A stretch of 64,000 nt of DNA from Protonemura montana (lineage: Eukaryota > Arthropoda > Insecta > Plecoptera > Nemouridae), in the NCBI GenBank assembly GCA_947568835.1, contig OX387612.1, positions 7,130,001-7,194,000 of the forward strand, in the 5' to 3' direction. The position numbers and the translations under genes are program-made. Of the stretch, positions 1 through 10,920 are shown one piece after another. The notes beneath the pieces were generated by a model. It was given only the letters and a program-made list of their open reading frames with translations, did not search any database and had not been told where the DNA came from. Position 1 is the stretch's first letter. Every line of letters starts with the position of its first letter.

Positions 1-91
1 AGATAAAGTAACAGGTACAAGTTACGAAACGTCGGGAAGACTTAGTTGTTCTTCACTTAGCATTCAAAACCAAGTTTAAATAGTTTGTGTC
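1..91 (+). repeat. Dispersed short repeat with hammerhead-like core (copy 1)
   Basis: One of about seven copies of an element whose most conserved part is a GTAAC/GTTAC stem-loop followed directly by GAAACGTCGGG and then a tract ending TTAGCATTCAAAACC. Other copies lie near 6721-6830 (-), 8595-8670 (-), 11730-11865 (inverted pair), 21498-21576 (+), 36405-36510 (-) and 45235-45345 (+). The stem and the GAAAC-GTC segment resemble the 3' half of a hammerhead ribozyme as found in Penelope-like retroelements, but the expected CTGATGA core reads TTGATAAA. No Penelope-type reverse transcriptase is seen in the window. Confidence 0.7.
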
Positions 92-1640
92 AAAACATTC
101 TTGCCATCCCTATTATCACCCACTGATTACCGGTAACAAACGCCGTGTTCGAAACAGTATATTGCTAAACACACAACAAATCGAAAATAAGTTGACGACA
201 TATTTTAGTAGCATCGTATTAAGAACAAACTGTGATGCTATAATCATGATGTAAATCTTTGACTCCACAAACACATGGCGCCTAAAATTTAGGAACCATC
301 GGACTTCAATAAATTACTGAATACATGCCGCTTGCCATTGCTTATAGGGTGCTATAATGGGACAATTTAATGTACAGTACGGAGCGCAATTATTTATTAA
401 ATAAGGTAATTGATGTCCAGCAATTTATCAGTTCGTAGAAGTCTCCAGTACAATTGGTTAGCTGTTTTGTAGTATTATTTGTATTTTTTTTTGTGGGGTC
501 AAGTATTCAAATGGTTTGCCTGGTTTATAAAAGATGACCACTGGGAATTTTCATCGAATTTAGTGATGAGTCGAGTAAAAAGATGGCTGTCAATCGTCTT
601 CATATGTTGATTTCTTGGTTTACATTTCTTGATTTTAGTTCAAATCTTCTTCAAAATATAACACAACAGATTTGAAATAGCGGATTACCAAAACGTACCT
701 TCATTTTCGTAAACCAACTCCTTTGATTCTCACACATGTCACTATCGACTCATTACTCGTCGCCATTTCGCACTATCCACCAGAAAAAACCCCACCAATT
801 ACAACGATAGGCGCTACGAAATTACAAGCCAAGCCATCACAGCGAAAAAAAAAACCTTTCAAGAATAAAATAGCATCTCATATTTCACTCACTACTCATT
901 TCAAATTTGACTAGACACGCCAAATCATTTCGAAAGCCATGAGAACATCTTCAACACTTCCTGATTCTGACCATGTGCTACCGTGGTGTGAACGACTCGA
1001 AAACGCCAATTAAATTGCTATAAGTCCACATTGCACGTTCAAGGATACGAGATGACCACCAGAGTTTACAGACATACAGAAGCTATGTAAAACTGCTGAC
1101 TCATCAACGGGAATGCCATGGTTATATACGTTAATATTGAGGCAATCGTGCCACTATTAGTACGTATCTAAAAGCACACGAGTTCGTTTACCTTATGCAG
1201 AGAGATAGTAATGCTAGGCGCTGGTAAAATTGGTGATGATTACGATCATTTTGAATGGGCTACCAAAAAACCATTGGTGGTAATTTGGTAATTTGTCATT
1301 GTAGCTTTTGTGAGGTAAGATGGTAGGGAATTTTTCGCAAGGTCTGTTAGGATGTGGTGTTGGTTAGATTTTTTTGTGTTTATTTAGTGCGCTAAGTTTG
1401 TGTATTGGTTGTCGGTGATTGATGGGGTGCTGATGGTAAAAGAGAGACGAGGGTGCAACCGGCATTACCAGGTATCTGATGTTTAAAACTACGTAAGGTC
1501 GCTCACCGCTTAGCCAATTGTCAAATTGAAACATTCCTAATTCAAAATCGTTTAAATTATTAATTGATTTCTTTCATTTGGATGCAATATTCAGTCAGGC
1601 ATATGTTTGTTTTGAATAACAGATACACTTGTGAGTCGGG
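92..1640. other. Gene-free AT-rich DNA
   Basis: I see no supported gene here. The only open frames are about 60 codons long and show no recognisable motif. No clear repeat structure was found apart from short AT runs. Confidence 0.5.
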
Positions 1641-1644
1641 ATAT

Positions 1645-2400
1645 TCCTTTGACACACTAGGTAGATGCTTGCCTGTAGCACCAGTCTATTGGTTGTCAGT
1701 GAATGATGATGTGCTAATATTAGAAGGGAAGCTAGAGTGTACTCGGTGCCAGCATGTTTGATTGCTCCTGTTCAACAGCACAAACGGCCGGCCATCGCTT
1801 AGCCTTGTCCCTTTGACACACTGTGTTGACTGCTCCTCTCCAACAGCACCAAGGACCGGCCACCGCTTAGCCTTGTCCCTTCGACACACTGTGTTGGCTG
1901 CTCCTGTCCAACAGCACCAAGGACCGGCCACCGCTTAACCTTGTCCTTTTGATACACTGTGTTGGCTGCTCCTGTCCAACAGCACCAAGGACCGGCCACC
2001 GCTTAGCCTTGTCCCTTTGACACACTGTGTTGGCTGCTCCTATCCAACAGCACCAAGGACCGGCCACCGCTTAGTCTTGTCCCTTTGATACACTGTGTTG
2101 TCTGCTCCTGTCTAACAGCACCAAGGACCGGCCACCGCTTAGTCTTGTCCCTTTGATACACTGTGTTGTCTGCTCCTGTCTAACAGCACCAAGGACCGGC
2201 CAGCGCCTAGCCTTGTTTGTCCCTTTGACGCACTGTGTTGGCGCTGTCCCTGTGGCACTGGTCTATTGGCTGTCGGTGAATGACAGGCTGATGATGAAGC
2301 TAGTCTAGGACATGGCTGGGATATCCCGTGTGCCGAGTGTGAACTCAGTGACGGCACAAAGCCTACTGATGACCATTAGCACCAAGGGCCGACCACCGCT
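1645..2400 (-). repeat. 5S-SINE-derived block with 68-bp minisatellite
   Basis: The flanks (about 1665-1800 and 2245-2400) match the body of the 5S-derived SINE family in minus orientation: the variable CAGTCTATTGG...GTGAATGATGATG stretch, a TAGAAGGGA stretch and a GGTGCCAGCATG stretch. Between them a 68-bp unit containing CACCAAGGACCGGCCACCGC repeats about seven times (1765-2240). The unit corresponds to the SINE body segment AAGGGGACCACCGGCTTAGC. Overlapping 66-codon frames on the minus strand are by-products of the array, not genes. Confidence 0.75.
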
Positions 2401-3051
2401 TTATGTTTTCATAGTTCCATTATTGAATTTCAACAATGCAAAATTGTTATAAAATATAAATTGAAACTGATACTCATTCGCATTTCCAAGCAGATTGCAC
2501 GAGTGTAAAATTTCTGTTCGACACATGCGTCTCTAATTTCCATTTTGCTGCCCAGGATTTTACTTTTGTATCGAAAAATCTGTGTGTACGTCTAATATCG
2601 TGGCAAAAGACCAAAATTTTGTTAATTCTCATTCCATTTGCTATCAACAGATGCATATAAGACTAACTGTATCCAATTGTAGAATTGCCAGAAATCTGGT
2701 TCGGCGATGAGAAAGAAGCACATGTATGTGGTAATGCGTGTTTGATCGATTCGCCTTCAAAGCTAACTTAATTGAAAAAAAGATCGATAGAAAAAAACGA
2801 GCATGGTTCCTTTTATTAGATGCAATCAGTTCTCTTTCCCCCTTTTTTTCTTCCAAGGAGTGCAGATAAATATTTAAAAGGTCTTTTGGTTGGTATACAA
2901 TTCACATTGAGTTCAGAACGTCTTGCAAAAAAAAAAATGCCAATACCATTTGTACGATGACTAACATAAATAATTTAATAGACCTGCTTCAAAAATGTTG
3001 ATATTTTCTTCATTTAATCATCGAGTTTATAGATTTATAGTCAGAGGGTCA

Positions 3052-3385
3052 GCGTTAATGTTAAAATTTCTGAGTAATTAACGAGCCGGCAATAGGTAGT
3101 AACGGTAGGTGCCACCCGATAGCACTTACAGCCTTTCTTTTTTACAAAACTCTACAATTACAACTCAAATATCCACTCAAAATATCGATGGATGCATATC
3201 TATTAATATAGTTTAATTGAGCGTAAACTAGTCTCAAATGCGAGCAATCTATACGAGAAATTACAATATAAAATGTCTGAACACTCAAAACGACAGTGAC
3301 ACCACCTAGTGGCATCCTCCATTTGTGTCATGGTAAAGTAGTCATTCGACGGCAATTTTTCGCAAAGACAGTTTAACACTAGCGC
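3052..3385 (+). mobile_element. MITE with imperfect inverted ends (full-length reference copy)
   Basis: The left end GCGTTAATGTTAAAATTTCT and the inverse of the right end, GCGCTAGTGTTAAACTGTC, form imperfect terminal inverted repeats. The inside holds an ACGAGCCGGC...GGTAACGGTAGGTGCCACC block, a TTGAGCGTAAAC block and a CATCCTCCATTT...GGTAAAGTAGTCATT block. The same blocks in the same order recur near 5505, 7005, 15443, 18127, 21223, 27826 and 31640. There is no coding capacity, so it is non-autonomous. I could not define the target duplication or superfamily. Confidence 0.7.
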
Positions 3386-4049
3386 AATGGCAGTGCGGTT
3401 CAATGTTCCTTGGCGGTCTGCTATTCAAAAATAAAATATAAATAAATACCTCACCTTGTCTCACCTTGTCTAATGCACATGTGCATTTCGGTTAACTACA
3501 TCGTCAGCAAAAGCTAATTATCATTTTAAAGAACAGCTGGAAAACGGTAGACCCGGGCTCGAACCTGAACCCGTTAGAAAAATCGAGACGCTCGTCGTGG
3601 ATTTGTGCAGATGTCGAATTCCGTGATTAAGTGATAGCATTCATCTCCATTTTGAGAGCCATTACTATTTACATGTATAAAACTGACAAATGTTTCATGG
3701 GTTCCAATGACTGTGCAATATATCTGTGATCTTTACCAACGTAGCTTTACACAACGGGTAAACTTCTAGATTAATTTTGAAACCTAACTTTTCTTGGAGA
3801 AAAATGAGGGATTCTTTATTCACTCGATCATTAAATTTACCTCACTTGCCCGATCCTGATCGCATCTCAACCAACGCGTGCCGGTCTTGGAAAAAACAAC
3901 GAACTTCCTTCCCCCAACAGTGACCCCTATAGATTAATGATCTTCACCACAAGCCATGTCTTAAGCAGGTGTTATATTATATAAAAATATGCGATGCCAC
4001 CCCCAAAATTACAAGCCACTTCTATCCTACATACAATATTGAGAACAAC

Positions 4050-4206
4050 GTGGCTTGTTGGAAACACTGGGGTCAGTCATGGAATGGATGACCACCGAAC
4101 GGTTTGGCGAATAGAAATCACCGGTCCTCGTGAGATCACCGAAGTTGAGCGGCACTACGCTGGTTCAGATATTAAATGGGTGACCACCGAACGGTTTGGC
4201 GTGTAA
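4050..4206 (+). mobile_element. 5S rRNA-derived SINE head, two partial units
   Basis: CACCGGTCCTCGTGAGATCA, then CGAAGTTGAGC, then AATGGGTGACCACCGAACGG follow the order of a 5S rRNA gene (A box, intermediate element and C box of the internal pol III promoter). A shorter similar stretch (GGATGACCACCGAACGG) lies just before it at about 4084-4105, suggesting a dimeric or rearranged head. The SINE body does not follow in this orientation. Confidence 0.7.
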
Positions 4207-4254
4207 GAACTTTATTAGCTTCTTTGTTAAACTATTAAATAATTTAATAAATAA

Positions 4255-4690
4255 TTTGATTAATTGATTGATTTGTGGTGTTTAACGACGCACTATTTTG
4301 ACATCTAGGCATGAGGCACTGGTTTAATGGCATCGGTGAATGAGTGGATGATGATGAACCTAACATAACCTAGCCTAGAAGGGAGGAGGGGAAACCCGGT
4401 GCCGGCATGTAGCCTACTCCTGTCGGAGAGCAATAAGGGGACCACCGGCTTAGCGTCCCTTCCGAAGGACGGTACAACGCGAACAACAGGATTCCTCCAC
4501 AAATCCATGCTGTCGAGAGGTTGATAAGCAAGGCGAATGAAGTTGCTGTACTAACTTTCATCCCTCCAACCTATCTCCCGAACAGAACTGGTCATGTGTA
4601 TGATGGTCACCCATCCAATACCTGACTCAGCGCACTTCGGTGATCTCATGAGAGCCGGTGTTAACAACACGCCAAACCATTCGGCATGAT
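4255..4690 (-). mobile_element. 5S rRNA-derived SINE, near full length
   Basis: Read on the minus strand, the element begins with a 5S-like head: ACACCGGCTCTCATGAGATC, then CACCGAAG, then GGTATTGGATGGGTGACC. A body of about 300 bp follows, with GGAGATAGGTTGGAGGGATG, a CTCTCGACAGCATGGATTTG stretch, a GTCCTTCGGAAGGGACGCTA stretch and a CACCGATGCCATTAAACC end. The 5S gene order is clear by eye. SINEs with 5S-rRNA heads are the SINE3 type. Other copies: 13690-14052 (-), 20196-20545 (+), and body-only copies listed separately. Confidence 0.8.
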
Positions 4691-4699
4691 AAACAACGG

Positions 4700-5500
4700 C
4701 TAAATATATATTGTATTACATTTTGCTAGCCTTCATAAATACTAAACCGTGAAAATGTTTTTCTCAATTTCAAATACAGTTTAGACACAGAAAACCTTTT
4801 TGTTAACATTAAGAGCTGTGGCAAAGGAAGCGGGTTTCGGTAATACAATTGCCGATGTCACAGCAAACAATGCACATGGGGCTTTTATTAGACTTGGGTC
4901 AGGGTAGATGGTGAGAGGGGGAGGGGGTAATTACAAGCTAATAGCCAGCTGTTGCTGAGGCACACGCCAGAAAGAGGGTGGGGGGGTTATAGTGGAGGGG
5001 GTGTACCACATATTTAAATGTAAATTATACAGTAATAGACAAGCACGGATGCAACTTTATACTATCTTGGAAATTATTATTGCTCCCCCTCTTTAATTTG
5101 TGGCTCATGAATGTTAAAGCGTCGGCTAAGTTATGTGTTAATGCTGTTTGGTGTGTTATTACTAGTATAGATATATATATTTTAATAGTAGGTACAGGAT
5201 TGTGTTTCGTTTTTTTTTTTTAATGTTGAAAATTGTATTATAAATTGTATAATGTTTCATTTTTAAGGTGGAAATTTCAGTCGAATAATTTGAATGTAGG
5301 GTCGGAATTTTGGGTTAAGTAACTTAACATTTTTGAACTTTGGATATTTGGGATGTTTGAACATCAACAAAAATTAGGCAATTTGTTCACGATAAGTTCA
5401 GATTTCAGTGCTGTTTTATTTGACAGTAGAAATCAACAGAAAATAGAGATATGTAAAATGTATGAAATGTGTAAAACCATTGAGTTTATAGCTATGGTCA
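4700..5500. other. Gene-free spacer
   Basis: AT-rich DNA with a G-rich stretch (about 4900-5000, GAGGGGGAGGGGG and GGGTGGGGGGG on the + strand). No supported gene. Confidence 0.4.
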
Positions 5501-5504
5501 TAGC

Positions 5505-5860
5505 ACGAGCATTAAAGTTAAGGTTTTTTGCTGAGCAAACGAGCCGGCGACACGTGGTAACGGTAGGTGCCACCCAATGGAGCTTGCTGCTGAGCAAACG
5601 AGCCGGCAACACGTGGTAACGGTAGGTGCCACCCAATGGAGCTTGCTGCTGAGCAAACGAGCCGGCAACACGTGGTAACGGTAGGTGCCACCCAATGGAG
5701 CTTGCTGCTGAGCAAACGAGCCGGCAACACGTGGTAACGGTAGGTGCCACCCAATGGAGCTTGCTGCCATTTTTAATTGTAACTCTACATTTAAAAAGCA
5801 TCCTCCATTTTGTCGCGGTAAAGTAGCATCTAACGGTCATTTTTCGTGAAGACATTTTCA
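5505..5860 (+). mobile_element. MITE copy with internal 59-bp tandem array
   Basis: This is the same MITE family as 3052-3385. Its CGAGCCGGCAACACGTGGTA block, present once in other copies, is repeated four times here with a 59-bp period (about 5530-5767). The last units are nearly identical. Frames of 78-164 codons on the minus strand arise only from the array. The right end carries the usual TCATTTTTCGTGAAGACA. Confidence 0.75.
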
Positions 5861-6574
5861 AATCAACGCTACATGGTCGTAAAGATAATACTTCTGATTT
5901 TTCTTTTAGTAGTAGTACCGCCTTCAAATACTATTGTATTCTATTATGAACCCTCAATGGTTTGCATTGTACCTAATAGCTACCCTACAGGTACGTTTCG
6001 CTCGAAACCATTCGTCATTCATCTTTATTTCAGTCGAAATGTGTGAAATTCCACAACTTTTTAATCTGAGGTTACTTCTCTACCGTTAGCTAATGACAGA
6101 GCGCAAGTTTTTGGTAGATCTCGTTTATGATGAACGTTCTCAGATCACGGTTTAAGATGCTGCAGATGATCTTGACAGAACTCAGCTAATGAAGTAGCGA
6201 AGCCGGAGGTCTCTTTCTAATTTAGAACTTGAGCGAAACAAGATATCAATCTGTATTATATAGGATATTGCACTGGAATTTTTCTTACCCCGTTCTACCC
6301 CAAGGATTATCAGGAAATCTGAACGGTTAGTTTTATCTGGTGACAGTTGGGAAAAGGTTATGTATTTCTAGAATCGTAGAAGACGATGAGCAATTAAATT
6401 AACTTGCGGTGCGTCTAGCAGCGGCGAAATAATACGGGAATAATTGATGAAATTCGAAAATATTTGGGAAGTGACATGGTTGTTAAAAGTTTCACCGTAG
6501 AGTTGTTCTTGGACCTCTGCCCCCTCCCTCGCCCCTCCCTTAGATTTAAGACGCATTTATCGTGATAGCAAACT

Positions 6575-6830
6575 ACAATAGCGCTAATGTTAAACTTACT
6601 TTGCGAAAAATGGCCGCTAAATAACTACTTTACCAACAGAAATAAATAGTCAACAGGGTGACCGAAGTCAGCAGAATTCAGCAGAATTCACGATCTAGAT
6701 CTAAATTTGACAAAAAATTATTTAAACTTGGTTTTGAATGCTAAGTGAAGAACAACTAAATTTCTCAACGTTTTGTAACTTGTACCTATTACTTTATCAA
6801 GGGTTAGAGCAGGCCTGACAATTTCCAGAT
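6575..6830 (-). repeat. MITE end plus hammerhead-like repeat copy
   Basis: 6575-6640 holds one MITE end (GCGCTAATGTTAAAC, then CGAAAAATGGCCGC, then AACTACTTTACC). 6721-6830 is a minus-strand copy of the hammerhead-like dispersed repeat (GGTTTTGAATGCTAAGTGAA ... CTTTATCAAGGGTT). The two are separated by about 80 bp of unassigned sequence. Confidence 0.55.
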
Positions 6831-7004
6831 AACCTATAGTTCAGACATCCTATAAAATGCATCTAACTAAAGTTTAAATTATTAAATTAAATTTTGTTTC
6901 ATGACATTTGTTTGTTTATTACATTAAATTAAAATGTGACTTAAATGAATTCAATTAACATACATTTATTTTTAATCTAATACAATGTGTGGTTCTATAT
7001 TGTC

Positions 7005-7385
7005 AAAGCTGCCACCCGATGGCACTCGCTGCTGTACATTTTAACAAACCTCAACAATTAAAAAAAACCACCACTAAAGATATCGATAAATGTAAATAAA
7101 CCGTAGAGATAAGAATAAATTAAGATTAATTGAGCGTAAACCAGTCTCAAATGCAAGTAATCTGCGAGAAATAACGGAATGAGATCTCATAGCACTCGAA
7201 ACGACGGTGACTCCATCTCGATCCTCAAATTTTGTTGCGGTAAATCAGTCATTTGGCGGCAAACGTTTTTCGCAATTTTTTTTTTAAATAACCGTTTACT
7301 ATATAAACGTCCTACTGATGTAATTTTTGATATGAGCCTAAATGCCAGTACCGGATTTCCCCTCTTCCCTTCTACGGTAGGCTAT
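7005..7385 (+). mobile_element. MITE copy, left-truncated, with adjacent SINE fragment
   Basis: The MITE blocks GCCACCCGATGGCACTCGCT, TTGAGCGTAAACCAGTCTCA and GTAAATCAGTCATTTGGCGG are in the family order; the left end is missing. About 7340-7385 shows a short piece of the 5S-SINE tail (ACCGGATTTCCCCTCTTCCC then TTCTACGGTAGGC). Confidence 0.6.
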
Positions 7386-7399
7386 CATCTCAACATTTA

Positions 7400-8590
7400 C
7401 TGAAACCACACGGTTGTCGTGAGAGAACATAACCCAACAAATCAATAAATTATAAAGCAAAATCATTATGTTGTAAAACAATTGAAACCGTTGGGTAATT
7501 TCACGGCTTGCTTTCAACAACCACAACCTTAATTATTTGCGGTCAAACCGAGAACTATTAAATCTGCAATTGCACTGCGAGACAATGACAAGTAGTTAAT
7601 TGATTCAAGTGACGTACCTATCATCATCATAATCATTATTTGGAAGGGCCGCGTCGCCCGCGAGCGATCGTGATGTTCTCATGGTTAGAACAGGGCAACT
7701 AATTTGACAGATGCCTCAGCGATTCCACCGCCGACTAGAGAATACGGTCGAATCATTGTTTTAAAAGATGGTTTCACGAAATCACACCAGGGGCTTCTGG
7801 ATATTTTGGGTTTTGAACGAGGAAGCAAAAAAGAAAAAGAAAATGGACTTGCAGTGTAATCTGTAACGGTTTTACACGTTGAAAATGTTCATCTGTGAAT
7901 GACGATTAATTGTGAGTTATTGCGGTTTTTGGTTATGGTAGCACGTTTGCTAAAAAGGAATTTCAGAGGCGGCTTCCTAATTTGGAGAGGCGAGATGCAC
8001 GCTAATTTAGGTTTGATTCGAGTAATGGTGGTGGACTTTTTTGCCTTCAGAGTTCGTTGCTTTTCAGTTTTACATCTCCTTATTTACACTTTAAACTGCA
8101 CGAGCATGATTTTTCCTAGATTAGATTCGGTTAATGTCGTTATTATGTTTTAATGTTGGCGCCCATGACTTTAGAAAAGTTTTCGTATTTTTGTTTTTAT
8201 TTTTGAAGTCTACAGCCGCGAAGAGGTCACCTGAGGGTAAATTCAAATCAAAAGATTTTTTGTTCAATTAAGTTTTTTTGTTTTTCGTATTAGTATCTTG
8301 GCATATCAAATTATAATTAGATAAAGCATAATATTTAAATTTTTGAACTGAATTAATTACATCTCTGAATCATAAGTTTAATAACTCGACAACAATTCGT
8401 CGATTTAAAATCGATATCAGAAGTGGAGTCTCAATAATTTTGGATTGATAAACGTCATAAACATATTTATATATATTTTCTATTTTAAGTTCTCAAGATA
8501 ATTTAAATCTGGGATGCTTTATAAAGCCAAGGACCACAAAGTTCTTGTGTAAAATCGCTTCAATATCTAACTATTGAAAAAAAAATAAAT
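7400..8590. other. Gene-free spacer
   Basis: No supported gene. Open frames here (up to 84 codons) have no recognisable domain and end arbitrarily. Confidence 0.45.
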
Positions 8591-8594
8591 AAAT

Positions 8595-8670
8595 TAGTTT
8601 TGAATGCTAAGTAAAGAACAACTTATTTTCCCGACGTTTCGTAACTTGTAACTGTTACTTTATCAAGGGT
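8595..8670 (-). repeat. Hammerhead-like dispersed repeat copy
   Basis: Minus-strand copy that keeps the GTAAC/GTTAC stem and an uninterrupted GAAACGTCGGG. It lies about 1.2 kb upstream of the bHLH start codon. Confidence 0.65.
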
Positions 8671-8679
8671 TTATAATAG

Positions 8680-9855
8680 TGCTAAAGTCAGATAAAGTAG
8701 ACATGAGTCTAAAAACCAAACTATTTTTCCCGAAAATTATTTCGTCAAACACGTGAAACCTACGAAACAAAAACGTCTCGATGGCAAAGCAACGCCAAGA
8801 TCGACGCAACAGGTGATCCGTCAGCTGTTTCCCCCTCCGACGCAAGAATGGACAAAGTAACGTGCAGTGTGATGATCACTCGGCCTTTCGGAGCGCGATT
8901 GGACGAAGAAGACCACGAGAGCACGTGACCAAGGCAACAGCTCGTGGTGGCTCCTGTTTTTTGGACTCAGTTTTCATCTGTTTCGACTCAAAGTGGGTGT
9001 GTGACAGAGTGGTCACCATCGCGTGTGGATTGATTAAAAGTTGATTTTGTTATTGATTTTGTTGATCGATTGAGAAAAGCGGTTGATTATGACAAAATAA
9101 AGTTGTGAAAAATCAGAAAATAGAACAAATATTTTTGGAAAAGCGGTGAATTTTCGTTTTTTTTTAATTTATTTTAGTTTTATTATAAAGAACAGTGAAA
9201 TCGCTTTGTAAGCGGGCTTATGATTAAATTTAAAGACAATTGCTACAAATTTATGAGTTTATTGCCAAACGACCGATGATTTGAATGTTTGACCTGAGAA
9301 TTTTTAATTTGAACTTTTTACAGTATTTTTATTTCAATTTTGCGAACGGTTTAAGTCTATAGAAGTGATCTTCTGTGTGTTTAGAATAAATCTACAATCT
9401 CTCTCAAGAAAAAACTTTTGAAAAACTCGCCGCCAATTTCCCTGAATCTTGCTCTGGGAAAAGTCGTGGTGAAGATCGAGCGTGAAGATTTGCTCGACGC
9501 GCGGCGAAACGTGATTCGCTATTTTCGTGCCGAACAGAAGGTAAACGACGCGGCGTTAAGGGCCAATTTCGCTTGCAATTTATCAACAAGTCTACTGCAA
9601 AGCCGCAAGAATAGGACACGAGTTTTTTTCAATGAATTGGCTACAATTTTATGTGCTTATTAGGTGGCGAAACGGTGATTCTACAAAGAAATAAACAATT
9701 ATTTTGGGGAAAAAACTGAAAAAAGCAGGGTTGTCCCCTAGAAGATATGTCTGCACGGAAAAAATTAAAACATTTTCGCCAAAAATACGCCAAATTTCTG
9801 TATCTGACAGGAAAATAACGTAAATAACCGTTTAATTTAAATTAATTTTCGAACC
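8680..9855 (+). promoter_or_regulatory. Probable 5' flank and leader of the bHLH gene
   Basis: This is the gap between the nearest repeat and the bHLH start. It holds no transposon that I can recognise, unlike most of the neighbourhood, which fits a constrained promoter/5' UTR. An 81-codon frame at 9418-9663 could be a leader uORF but has no recognisable motif. I could not place a TATA box or start site with confidence. Confidence 0.35.
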
Positions 9856-10800
9856 ATGGATCTCGCCACAGTCAGCTATCACGCAATGGACTCTTCAATG
9901 GCGCCCTCTCAACGGCGACTCTTCCGATACGACCAAGAAGTCCCATCTTCGACGCCTCTCCACCCGCGACCGGCCGAGAAAACCCTTTTCCGCGTCGAGG
10001 CAAAACCCAGAGACAAGTCTTACCTTCAATTCGAAGATTACAAACAAGAAATACAAGACAACCACCAATACAGAATAGAGGACGACGACAAAAGCAAGTA
10101 CTTGTATGATCTCGTTCACAACGCTCGAATGGAATCGGGAAGATTCCAGAAAATCGGTGGCGTTTTGGAAAGCAATAACAATATCGTTTTAAAGCAAGAA
10201 GATACGTGGCCTGTCTTCAACGGAGTCCCTTCCTGGAGGGATGAACAGGAATATGAAACAAAACCAGCTGTGAGTGACGTTCCTGTGTATGAACATGTGT
10301 ATCCAGAAAAGTTTACAGAGAGATTAGGAACAAAATCAGCTGATTTCAGTCTAGATGATGGTTGTGGTGGTAAACGTTTGAACTGGAATGAAACTCGAGT
10401 ACTAGGAGTACGGAACAACGAATTTGGTTACATTGAAAAGGGGTATTTGTCGGAGTCGAAGAGTTTCGCTGGTAAACAGAGTAAAGAATGGTTGAAAGGC
10501 AAGAAATCTTCCGGGAACAGAAGGAGGACTTTGTCTACTGGTGAACGGCCGGCTTCGCCTGTGGTTAAACGAAGAAGATTGGCGGCGAACGCAAGGGAAC
10601 GCCGAAGAATGAATGGACTTAATGAGGCGTTTGACAAGCTTAGAGAGGTGATACCGTCGCTTGGTGAAGATCACAAGTTGTCCAAGTTTGAAACTCTGCA
10701 AATGGCTCAGACTTATATATCGGCGTTGTGTGATTTGTTGGGTAGGGCGAAACGGAGGGCGGATGACGATGATGAAGCCGATTTTGTGACTAGCTTTTAG
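9856..10800 (+). CDS. cato: Atonal-family proneural bHLH transcription factor (Cato/Atonal-like)
   Basis: Predicted nuclear DNA-binding protein of 314 residues that would bind E-boxes as a heterodimer with the Daughterless/E-protein partner and commit cells to a sensory neuron fate. The bHLH lies at the C-terminus (about 239-297), as in insect Atonal proteins: basic region [20 protein letters not shown], helix 1 and loop through [16 protein letters not shown], then helix 2 [18 protein letters not shown]. The N-terminal 235 residues are charged, tyrosine-rich and probably disordered. The gene is a single exon, as is usual for insect atonal genes. The start ATG at 9856 has a good context (ACCATGG); the next ATGs are 10 and 14 codons in. 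[17 protein letters not shown] and ALCDLL recall Drosophila Cato more than Atonal or Amos, but the sub-family is from memory; atonal is the alternative. A 54-bp minisatellite begins about 120 bp after the stop. Confidence 0.88.
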   Translation: MDLATVSYHAMDSSMAPSQRRLFRYDQEVPSSTPLHPRPAEKTLFRVEAKPRDKSYLQFEDYKQEIQDNHQYRIEDDDKSKYLYDLVHNARMESGRFQKIGGVLESNNNIVLKQEDTWPVFNGVPSWRDEQEYETKPAVSDVPVYEHVYPEKFTERLGTKSADFSLDDGCGGKRLNWNETRVLGVRNNEFGYIEKGYLSESKSFAGKQSKEWLKGKKSSGNRRRTLSTGERPASPVVKRRRLAANARERRRMNGLNEAFDKLREVIPSLGEDHKLSKFETLQMAQTYISALCDLLGRAKRRADDDDEADFVTSF

Positions 10801-10920
10801 GATTTTTGTTTCGCTTTTTGATTTTGAGAATTTTATTGAATTCATTGTAAAGTAATTATAGATAAATCGCGTTTTTTCGTTGAGATTTCATTCAGTTAAT
10901 AACCCAACTCGTTTATGACA

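Noticed and set aside
5433-5927. 164-codon minus-strand frame
   Set aside because: Explained by the fourfold 59-bp unit in the MITE copy.
9418-9663. 81-codon gene upstream of the bHLH
   Set aside because: No recognisable domain, low-quality start and position within the likely 5' leader; noted only as a possible uORF.
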